NCBI GenBank assembly: GCA_016721015.1
Contig: JADKJL010000007.1
Location: 143,517-207,516 of the forward strand
DNA length: 64,000 bases
Direction of reading: 5' to 3'
From: Lysobacterales bacterium
GTDB taxonomy: Bacteria; Pseudomonadota; Gammaproteobacteria; Xanthomonadales; Rhodanobacteraceae
Shown: piece after piece, positions 36,025-43,597 of the stretch
How positions within the stretch are numbered: the first letter of the stretch is position 1
Layout: each line of letters begins with the position of its first letter
Made by a program: the position numbers and the translations under genes
The notes under the pieces: model-generated
What the model was told of the DNA's origin: nothing
Databases searched by the model: none
Seen by the model: only the letters and a program-made list of their open reading frames with translations

Positions 36025-37321
36025 TCATCAAAGTGGGCGTCGCGAGGCGAACCGGCCGTAGGTAAATGACCCGCGAATAGCCGCGCCCGAGCCTTTCCGA
36101 TTGAGGGTTTTTGCAGGCCCCAATCCAACACCTACAGCTTACTATCTTGTCCGCCGGCTGCTGCAGCGCGCTCTTAATCTTGTTGAGCAGGTCAGCCCCG
36201 TTCCTCGGCCCCAATCCCGCAGGCGCGCCGCCCGCAGTCAGCGAGTTGCGCAAGTCACCCGCCGGGCCTCCCAGAAACGCTTTGTCTCTCGCTCGCTGAC
36301 ACGGTTCTGCACCCATGCAGCTACCCTGTTGCGCGTCAATCCTTTCCTGCATGTAACTCTCGATGCGGCTCATCATGAAGCCACTCGGATCCCTCCCACT
36401 CAATGGATTGTTCATGATGTAGGAGTAAGGATTCAGGCTCTGACTATTGCTCGGAAACTGGATAACCGGATCTACCGAATAGAACCTGCCAAGCTTCGGA
36501 TCGTAGATGCGTCCGTTCATGTGAATGACGCGTGCCGAGTCGACGTGCTCGTGGCCGGTGAAGCCCCTCAAGGTGGTTGGCGCCAACCCCAAATTCGATG
36601 GCACTCGCGGCGAGAAGTCGCCGTTGGTCACCGCACCGAAACTGTCGAATCCGCGCGTCTCCGTAACACCGCTCGCGTTGGTTTGCGCCAGTGGTGAACC
36701 CAGCCGATCGCGCAACTGGCCGACCGCCACGAAGCTGCCGCCGTCGGTTTGAAGGATGGTCACCGGACCGATTTCGTGGCGCAGGTTCGTCGAGCCTCCA
36801 TTCACCGACTTCTCGTAACCGCGCGCACCGAACCGCGTTGTCGTGGTCACGACTCCTTCCACCGCCACTTCCTGATAGCGCTGGCCGTTCGCCCCATAGC
36901 GGAAGTCTGATGAGCCCACCGCATAACGCTGCAAACGCAAGGCCTGATTCTGGAAATCATAAGCCGCAGCGGTCAGCGAGTTACCGCCGTTGACGTTGCC
37001 GTTGGCATCGCAGGTGAATGTGTCCGGGCCGCCCGGGCCGGTGTTGCCCTTCGGCACCCCCGTCACGAAATGCGGACGCCCGGGACAGCCGGCACCACCG
37101 TACTCGTAGAAACCCGCGCCGTAGTCGCTCTTGGAGGTCAAATTGCCGTTGGCAGCATAGGTGTAGCTGGTGCTCGATGGCCCGACCGCTGTCATGCGTT
37201 CCGCAAGGGTGAGCCTCTGCAGGCGATCGTAGCTGTATTGCTCATAGACCGGAGTTGCGCTCCCACGTTCCTGACGCTTGAGATTGCCGAAGCTGTCATA
37301 AAGATAGCCCACGCGCTCCAT
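35987..37321 (-). pseudogene. Truncated Rhs/YD-repeat protein
   Basis: 444 residues holding only the end of an Rhs shell: YD repeats (YDSFGNLKR, YTYAANGNLTS), RDRLGSPLAQTN, and the core-ending text GRIYDPKLGRFYSVDP ... NPYSYIMNNPLSGRDPSG, after which the variable tip begins. A full Rhs protein is over 1,200 residues; the 5' part is missing and the frame stops at a TGA near 37345, beside the repeat cassette at 37341-37431. The tip region appears frameshifted into the zincin domain at 35632. It is an orphan Rhs tip, likely brought by recombination. Confidence 0.8.
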
Positions 37322-37340
37322 ATCCGGAATGAATCTGCGC

Positions 37341-37431
37341 GACCATCAATGGCGACCATCAATGGGGTCAGAGTCATTGATTTGCGAAAAAGGGGACCGA
37401 AAAAGGGGACGGAGGAATTATCCGTTTGAAA
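37341..37431. repeat. Repeat cassette at the broken Rhs end
   Basis: Tandem GACCATCAATGG (two copies), then GGGGTCAGAGTC, then AAAAAGGGGAC and a full AAAAAGGGGACGGAGGAATT copy followed by GTTTGAAAC, matching the copy at 16825. It lies exactly where the Rhs reading frame is lost. Confidence 0.75.
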
Positions 37432-37582
37432 CTGCCTTCCTCGGCAAGCCGTTGGCCCATTCGTGCGTGACCTGTCTGCGCCTCCCCTTTCCTGATCATG
37501 ACAAACCCGCATTTGCTATGGTGCGGAGCGATTCGGTATGACATATGTCCGATGCGACCACGATCTGGATCTGGGGCGGGCG

Positions 37583-38581
37583 ATGCGAGGAGTTCTTGTG
37601 AGTGGCTTGATGCTGCTTGTGCTGGCCGGATGCGGAGTGCGCGACTATCCCGATGACTGGCCAAGCCCCGATCCGAACTGGTTGTCGAGGAAAGGCGGTT
37701 GCCCCGACCTCGCCGGCGATTACGATTCGGTCAATTCCGAGCTGAGCTGGCTGTTCAGTGCCAACCCGGATTACCACGTGGCGCGCAAGACGTGGACGGA
37801 ACATCACGCACGCGTGGAGCAAGCCGATGACGGCAGCTGGCTCAGGATCACGACCAACTTGAATGCGCGAGGCTTCGAGGACTATCGCGAGCGCATGCTC
37901 AAGTTCAACCGGGAGACCAACGGCTTTCCGATAGATGGATGGCTCGAGCTGAAGGTTGGCGTGGACTATGAGTGTTCGGGTGGCTGGCTGAGAGGACTGC
38001 GCTTCGAGCAAGCGGAAAAAGTGGGAGGGCTGCAGCGCAAGTCCCTGCAGTTGCGCACGGACAAGAGCGGCGGCCTGATTGCCGGCGCGACGGTGGAAAT
38101 CGATCAGTCGCTGTCATGGGGAGACAGCAGACCCATTCCACTCGGCAGCAGCAAGGGCACGCAATGGTTCCGCTGGCCGAAGCGTGATCCGGCCGACGAC
38201 GAGGCATTGCTGGCGATGCAGGAAGTTGACGTGCGGCGTTATCCCTGGGCCAACAATGGAAACTTCGTTCCGATGCGTTTTACCAGTTTCTTTCTGGCGC
38301 CAATCTGCGTCCGCTTCTTTGACGGGGACTATTCGGAAGGCGTGCGTGGCCCGGAACAAGTCCGCTCCAGGGACGATCGCCGACCGCCTGCACCGGTCTG
38401 TCCGGAATCCTGGGGCAAGTTCGATTTCGGTGAAGTCTTTCGGCGCGAATTGACGGTGCCGGGTGATCATCCGCGCAAGTACCGCATCGAGTGGTTTGTC
38501 CTCGGCGAGGATGAAAGCAAACCCGAAGTCATCCGTATCGCCGACGTTCGCAAACTTCCGGTGATGCCAAGGCGCGACTGA
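37583..38581 (+). CDS. Hypothetical lipoprotein
   Basis: 332 residues from ATG 37583 with a lipoprotein signal (MRGVLVSGLMLLVLAGC; lipobox LAGC). The body has several Cys and Trp residues and no recognised domain. It lies between two copies of the GACGGAGGAAT repeat and so may belong to an accessory block. Confidence 0.75.
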   Translation: MRGVLVSGLMLLVLAGCGVRDYPDDWPSPDPNWLSRKGGCPDLAGDYDSVNSELSWLFSANPDYHVARKTWTEHHARVEQADDGSWLRITTNLNARGFEDYRERMLKFNRETNGFPIDGWLELKVGVDYECSGGWLRGLRFEQAEKVGGLQRKSLQLRTDKSGGLIAGATVEIDQSLSWGDSRPIPLGSSKGTQWFRWPKRDPADDEALLAMQEVDVRRYPWANNGNFVPMRFTSFFLAPICVRFFDGDYSEGVRGPEQVRSRDDRRPPAPVCPESWGKFDFGEVFRRELTVPGDHPRKYRIEWFVLGEDESKPEVIRIADVRKLPVMPRRD

Positions 38582-38590
38582 TCGAGCACC

Positions 38591-38614
38591 TAAAACGGGA
38601 CGGAGGAATCACTT
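38591..38614. repeat. Partial GACGGAGGAAT repeat
   Basis: AAAACGGGACGGAGGAAT just after the lipoprotein stop, a diverged copy of the 16825 family. Confidence 0.6.
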
Positions 38615-38699
38615 GTTTTAATTCTGGCTTTTTTTGGATTGTTCGGCGAGAAGTAGACCAATTCGTCCGTGGAGGTATCTCCTCCCACCTGCCCCGCAT

Positions 38700-39062
38700 T
38701 CACTCCAGAGACGGAATGGCGCCTCGAATATCACGTTGCGACAAAACTAATTCTACGCCTGCGATTTCCGCTTCGTGTTGCAAGTCGTTGACTAGAGCTT
38801 GCGCTTGAGGGGCCACGCGAAACGAATATGAAATGAGAATCCGGATCCGTGATTTCATTTGGCAGCCATAGCGCTCTCGAATAGTCGGATTCGTGGCGCA
38901 TAGAACTTCGTTGAGATAGCTTCTGATCTTTTTTCGAAGTGCGTTGAGTGTGAAGGGCGAGCCATCCAAATCTCCGACGCAAGAGATAAGCAGGTCCAAA
39001 CCCCCATCAACTCGAACGCCCACCACGTCGATTGAATCGAATTTTGAAATCGTTGAATTCAT
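38700..39062 (-). CDS. Small hypothetical protein, DUF6572-like
   Basis: 120 residues, AT-richer than its neighbours. The pattern (DVVGVRVDGGLDLLISCVGDL, then KKIRSYLNEV, then IRILISYSFRVAPQAQALV) resembles the DUF6572 type, small proteins often found in toxin or Rhs immunity contexts. The family assignment is from memory of the pattern and is uncertain. It is bracketed by repeat copies at 38591 and 39132, so it is likely acquired. Confidence 0.55.
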   Translation of the reverse strand: MNSTISKFDSIDVVGVRVDGGLDLLISCVGDLDGSPFTLNALRKKIRSYLNEVLCATNPTIRERYGCQMKSRIRILISYSFRVAPQAQALVNDLQHEAEIAGVELVLSQRDIRGAIPSLE

Positions 39063-39131
39063 TGGGTTTCTGCGCGACGTTTATTCGTCGAAGGCACCGA
39101 TTGTTTGCGTCGGGTTCGACTACCGGACGTC

Positions 39132-39155
39132 AAAAAGAGGACGGAGGAATTATCC
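39132..39155. repeat. Partial GACGGAGGAAT repeat
   Basis: AAAAAGAGGACGGAGGAATT on the other side of the 38700-39062 ORF; together with 38591 it brackets that gene in direct orientation. Confidence 0.6.
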
Positions 39156-39316
39156 AACCTAAATTGGGCTCACGCTGAATCTTCCTGAAGTGATTACCTG
39201 CATCGGTCTTCGCTTCAGCAAATGCACCCTGCGCTTGCATCAGCGACGCATGGCTCAACGAGGCAATGCCGGGCTCGCTGACAGACCCGACGACGGCTCG
39301 GATGGCGACCTGACGG

Positions 39317-40195
39317 TCAGGTTGCCCAGCCGCCGATCACGATCACCGCGATGACGGCGATCCACGCGTACAACGCGCGACGCAGGATGACGCGCGTGTC
39401 GGCGAGTTCGGTGAGCGGATCTCCGATGCTCTCGATGCCACCATCGCCGGCGGCCACGTCGGCATCGACACCGGCACGCGCGATGGCGCCGAGAAAGCCG
39501 AGATCGAGCGTGAAATATCCCTGTCCATGGGAGGCGTGGTATTCGCGCCAGGCGCGCACGCTGGCATCGAAATCGGTGACCAGGGCCAACGTCCAGGCGA
39601 GCAGATGCGCGGGCAGCCAGTCGAGAATCCGCGCGGTTCTTTCAAAAGTTGGACGCAGATCCCCGGCCGCTTCGGCAAACGCCGGTGATCGGGCGAGCAG
39701 GTGCACGAGTCGATAACCAACAGCACCGATCGGGCCGATCAGGGAAAACCAGAACAGCACACCGAAACGTCGCGACAGGGCCGCGGCGAAGCTGGCTTCG
39801 ACCACCGCTGCCGCATTGAACGGCAAAACCTGTTCGCTGATGCCATCGTTGAGGCGCTGTACCGCTGCCCGGCGTCGTTCGCTGTCCGGCGCCTTGAGCA
39901 CGCCATCGATATCCTCATCCAGATCACGCGGTCCCCAGCTGAGGTAGAGCGCGACGACCATGAAGGCAAGCTCGAGAAAGCCGAACCAGTGTCGATGCAA
40001 TGCCGCCTGGATCAGCGCCGTGGCCACCAGCAGCAAGCCAGTGATCCAAAGGGTTCGCGACGCATGGCCATGGCCACCTGAATCGGCCGGCGTCAGCCAG
40101 CCGCGCAACCAGCCGAAACGCCGGTAGCGAGCAAGATCCGGAAGCGCGTGCATGCTCAACAGCACAAGGAGAATCGCGATCAGGGACTTGGCCAT
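39317..40195 (-). CDS. ampE: AmpE-like membrane protein
   Basis: 292 residues with helices at the N-terminus, middle (FWFSLIGPIGAVGYRLVHLL) and C-terminus. The text matches the AmpE/CobD-type membrane family of gammaproteobacteria, linked to beta-lactamase induction through cell-wall recycling, though the exact function is unknown. Length fits. ampD, its usual partner, is not in the window. Confidence 0.82.
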   Translation of the reverse strand: MAKSLIAILLVLLSMHALPDLARYRRFGWLRGWLTPADSGGHGHASRTLWITGLLLVATALIQAALHRHWFGFLELAFMVVALYLSWGPRDLDEDIDGVLKAPDSERRRAAVQRLNDGISEQVLPFNAAAVVEASFAAALSRRFGVLFWFSLIGPIGAVGYRLVHLLARSPAFAEAAGDLRPTFERTARILDWLPAHLLAWTLALVTDFDASVRAWREYHASHGQGYFTLDLGFLGAIARAGVDADVAAGDGGIESIGDPLTELADTRVILRRALYAWIAVIAVIVIGGWAT

Positions 40196-40253
40196 GGGAT
40201 CCGGCGCTGACGGGAATGTTCCGGATTGTAGCGGGCACAGCCCGCGCGTCCAG

Positions 40254-41219
40254 TCATTGCCGGAGGGTCGGCAATTTCAGTTCGGAAAGCTCCAGCCCTC
40301 CGGCCTGCTTGAGCCAATGTTCGATCAATCGCCAGGAAACCGACAACGGTGGCGGCAGGCCGAGCACGCCCGATGCCACGTCACTGACAAATTCATCGAC
40401 TTCGAACCAGCGCGCCTCCTCGATCTCGTCACCGACCTTGATCGTCGGATCGTCCGCGCGCGCGGTGAACCCGAGCATCAGCGAGGACGGAAACGGCCAC
40501 GGCTGCGAGGAGTGGTAATCGCTGTCGACCACACGCACGCCAGCTTCCTCGAACACTTCGCGGCGGACGGCATCTTCAAGCGTCTCGCCGGGCTCGACGA
40601 AACCGGCCAGTGTCGAGAAGCGACCCCTTGGCCACGCCGCCTGACGCCCGAGCAGACAGGCATCACGCCAGGTGACGATGACAATGATGGCCGGATCCGT
40701 GCGCGGGTAGTGCTCGATCGCGCAAGCTGGATTGCTGCAATGTGCGCGATGGCCCGCCCATTCGAGGGCAAGCGCGCTGCCACAGGCGCTGCACCAGTGC
40801 GTGCGTGCCTGCCAGTGGGCCAACCCGCGCGCATACGCAAACAGACCGGCCTCGAACGCGGGCAGCACCCTTCCGGCGCTGCGCAGATCGATGAACTGCC
40901 CACCATTGGCATCGGCGATGCGCTGCGCATCGGCGGCATCCGCTGCGAGCAGGAAATGCGGCGCATGGTTCTCGTCTACGCCGAGCAGAGTCGGTGACGC
41001 CTGCGCCAGCCACTCACCTTGTTGCGAGACATCAAGCAGTCGCAAGTGTTGCGCATCCGGCCCGGCCAACGCCTTGCCGTCGGGATCGAGAACCACGAAC
41101 CGCGACTTGGGCGAGTGCAACGCCTGATCGAGCCAGGCCCGATCCGGTCGACGCTCACTGCAACGATCAAGGGCCAGCCCTGCAAAGACGTTCAGACGGC
41201 TGCGTGACTCGGCACTCAT
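40254..41219 (-). CDS. nudC: NAD(H) pyrophosphatase / deNADding Nudix hydrolase
   Basis: 321 residues with an N-terminal NUDIX-like domain, a four-Cys zinc ribbon (WCSACG and HCSNPAC) and the Nudix box GFVEPGETLEDAVRREVFEEAG. The NADH-specific SQPWPFPSS motif confirms NudC. It cleaves NAD(H) and NAD-capped RNA 5' ends. Same strand as ampE, 58 bp upstream of it. Confidence 0.94.
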   Translation of the reverse strand: MSAESRSRLNVFAGLALDRCSERRPDRAWLDQALHSPKSRFVVLDPDGKALAGPDAQHLRLLDVSQQGEWLAQASPTLLGVDENHAPHFLLAADAADAQRIADANGGQFIDLRSAGRVLPAFEAGLFAYARGLAHWQARTHWCSACGSALALEWAGHRAHCSNPACAIEHYPRTDPAIIVIVTWRDACLLGRQAAWPRGRFSTLAGFVEPGETLEDAVRREVFEEAGVRVVDSDYHSSQPWPFPSSLMLGFTARADDPTIKVGDEIEEARWFEVDEFVSDVASGVLGLPPPLSVSWRLIEHWLKQAGGLELSELKLPTLRQ

Positions 41220-41416
41220 TGGCCCGCACTCCCGCCAGGTAGTCGCTGCAGGCCAGGCGTCCGTCGACTTTCGCCGGAGGCGGCGAGAATTCGGCTGTGC
41301 GAGCGCAGATTCTTGACGATTTGCAGGCCCATCGCGGTGCTACGGGTCAAATAGCGGGGGGAATAGGGATCGCACGGTCTCATTCGCAGCCCGGCCGAGT
41401 GAAGTCCGGCCGGCGC

Positions 41417-41785
41417 CTAGACCGCAAATGACGACCCACAGCCACAGGTCGTCTTGGCATTCGGATTGCGAATGACGAACTGGGCGCCGGTCAGCGACTC
41501 GGCGTAATCGATTTCGGCGCCGCTCAGGTATTGCAGGCTCAAGGGATCGACCAGCAGGAACACGCCGTCGCGTTCGATGGCCAGATCGTCCTCGGCGCAT
41601 TCCTCATCGAAGGTGAAGCCGTACTGGAACCCCGAACAGCCACCGCCGCTGATGTAGACGCGCAACTTGAGTCCCGGATTGCCTTCCTCGGCAATCAATT
41701 CAGTGACTTTGCCCGCTGCCGCCGCGGTAAACACCATCGGTGCGTCGGTAAAGTCGAGGTAGGTTGGGGTCGCGGTTTCGCTCAT
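41417..41785 (-). CDS. erpA: Iron-sulfur cluster insertion protein ErpA
   Basis: 122 residues from ATG 41785 (a start six codons upstream is possible). A-type carrier fold with the three cluster Cys: GGGCSGFQYGF and CGCGSSF at the C-terminus. It delivers Fe-S clusters to apoproteins. First in line downstream of the bactofilin gene on the minus strand. Confidence 0.94.
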   Translation of the reverse strand: MSETATPTYLDFTDAPMVFTAAAAGKVTELIAEEGNPGLKLRVYISGGGCSGFQYGFTFDEECAEDDLAIERDGVFLLVDPLSLQYLSGAEIDYAESLTGAQFVIRNPNAKTTCGCGSSFAV

Positions 41786-41846
41786 TTGGACAGGATGCAG
41801 CAATCAACGCGGGGGAGCCATTCAAATCGTGCCGGATCGCCGAGTT

Positions 41847-42302
41847 TCAAGCTTGGGCCGGCTCGGCTTCGGCATGTTCGTCATCGCTTTGGTCTTCCGA
41901 CTCCGCCTGGGCACCGGGCCCGCTCAACTGCCGCGGTGGTTCGGCCTGGTAGATCATCTTGCCGCTGAGCTGGGCGCCGGCAGCCATTTCCAGCACCTTG
42001 TAATAGACATTGCCATCAATGCGTGCGTTGGCGGCCAGTTCGAGGCGCTCGGAGACAATGATGTCGCCCTTGACCTGACCGTTGATCACCGCGTTCGGTG
42101 TGCGGATCTCGCCACTTACCCGGCCCTTGTCACTCAAGGTCAGCACCGCCTGGGGGCTCTTGGCGGTTATTGATCCCTCGACCGAACCATCCATGTGCAG
42201 GCCGCCATCAAACTCGATGTCGCCACGGATCGTGGTGCCTTCGGCGACCAGCGTGGTGATTGCCGACATCGAACGACTGCTGCGCTTTTCACTGCCGAAC
42301 AT
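41847..42302 (-). CDS. Bactofilin
   Basis: 151 residues from ATG 42302 with GAGGAG nine bases upstream. The core is the DUF583 bactofilin beta-helix (TTIRGDIEFDGGLHMDGSVEGSI and repeating short strands), followed by an acidic tail. It forms membrane-associated filaments that act in cell shape or polar localisation. It overlaps the preceding gene by 14 bp. Confidence 0.9.
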   Translation of the reverse strand: MFGSEKRSSRSMSAITTLVAEGTTIRGDIEFDGGLHMDGSVEGSITAKSPQAVLTLSDKGRVSGEIRTPNAVINGQVKGDIIVSERLELAANARIDGNVYYKVLEMAAGAQLSGKMIYQAEPPRQLSGPGAQAESEDQSDDEHAEAEPAQA

Positions 42303-43002
42303 TGTCTTTCTCCTCGGCCTGGGCCGCATCATTCCAGGGAAATTCCTGCTCACTGCGCCCGCTATCGCCGTCCGCGCTCGCGCGAACGCGATTCGGCTCG
42401 AAGCCTTCGGGCAGCATGATGGTGCCGTTTACCTGTTGAAAATACTTGAACGCGTATTCGATTCCGGCATTCTCGGGCGCCTGTCCAAGCTCATTCCACT
42501 CGAGCGTCTCAAGCTTGCCGGCACGGATGCCTGAGACCGACAAGGTCAATTTGCCTCGCGTTTCCGGGCCCCGCTTGAAGTTCTGCGTCAAGGTGGCTGA
42601 GAAATTCCAGGCGCGTGAATCCGGCACCGGCTTGAGACTCAATGCCTGCACAGCCAGGCCCTCGCGCTTGGCACCGCCGACCAGACGCCCATAGAAGGCC
42701 AGATCGGCGCGCACACCGGCGATCTCCTCTTCACGATCGCGAAGCGTTTGCTGCAACTCGGTCAGCGCGGCCTTGGCAACTTGCTCGGAGCGCTCGAGCA
42801 CGGCAATGCGCATTTTCAGGGCCGATGTATCCAGGCTGTCGACCGGAGCATCCGCCACATCGGGCTGCCTGTGTACGAGGAACAGGCTGGTCATGACCAC
42901 AGCCAGGGTCAGCGAGCCGAGCCAGAGCAACACCACGAACACCCAGATCCGGCGCGAGCGCGAGTGGTTGACCTGACGAATGACGAATTGAGGGGGAGCC
43001 AT
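42289..43002 (-). CDS. DUF6776-type membrane-anchored coiled-coil protein
   Basis: 237 residues: one membrane helix (about 19-42), a coiled coil (about 65-100) and a small periplasmic domain with NFSATLTQNFKRG and GKLTLSVSG. Matches the DUF6776 family, which is often encoded beside bactofilin in gammaproteobacteria. Likely to work with the bactofilin filament; function unknown. Confidence 0.82.
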   Translation of the reverse strand: MAPPQFVIRQVNHSRSRRIWVFVVLLWLGSLTLAVVMTSLFLVHRQPDVADAPVDSLDTSALKMRIAVLERSEQVAKAALTELQQTLRDREEEIAGVRADLAFYGRLVGGAKREGLAVQALSLKPVPDSRAWNFSATLTQNFKRGPETRGKLTLSVSGIRAGKLETLEWNELGQAPENAGIEYAFKYFQQVNGTIMLPEGFEPNRVRASADGDSGRSEQEFPWNDAAQAEEKDNVRQ

Positions 43003-43112
43003 GGGAATGGACGAACCGGGGGCGGCCGAAACGGACTGCGCTTATAGCCATGGCCACGGCGCGAGGTCAAGCGCGGCTATACTCGCCGCATGTTACCGCG
43101 CAGATCGACCCG

Positions 43113-43544
43113 ATGCTCTGGTTGAAAGCCTTTCATGTGATTTTTGTCGTGACCTGGTTCGCCGGGCTGTTCTATCTGCCGCGCCTTTTCATCTACCACA
43201 TCGAGGCGGATGAACAGGTGGTTCGCGATCGCCTGAAGATCATGCAGCGGCGATTGCTGATGATCACCCATGTTGGTGGTGCGCTCGCCGTGGCCTTCGG
43301 CATCGCCCTGATGGTGTGGTGGTTGCTCAATTCGCCCGGCTACCTGCACAACGGAATCTGGTTCCATCTCAAGCTGGTGCTGGTGGCGTGCCTGATCGGC
43401 TATCACATTCTGCTCGTGCGCATGGTTCGCCAGTTCGCCACCGACAGCTTTGCGCGATCAAGCCGCTGGCTGCGCATATTCAACGAGGTTCCGGCCTTGC
43501 TGCTGATCGGAATTGTCATCCTTGTTGTCGTCAAACCATTGTGA
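43113..43544 (+). CDS. hemJ: Protoporphyrinogen oxidase HemJ
   Basis: 143 residues from ATG 43113; an upstream in-frame start at 43050 would add a non-conserved leader. Four membrane helices, with the family opening LWLKAFHVIFVVTWFAGLFYLPRL including the conserved His, and KLVLVACLIGYH. It oxidises protoporphyrinogen IX in heme synthesis. Normal length. Confidence 0.92.
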   Translation: MLWLKAFHVIFVVTWFAGLFYLPRLFIYHIEADEQVVRDRLKIMQRRLLMITHVGGALAVAFGIALMVWWLLNSPGYLHNGIWFHLKLVLVACLIGYHILLVRMVRQFATDSFARSSRWLRIFNEVPALLLIGIVILVVVKPL

Positions 43545-43597
43545 ATTCAGGCCCGGGCCCGTGCGCTGGTATAGTTCGATCCTGCTAGGGGGAATAC

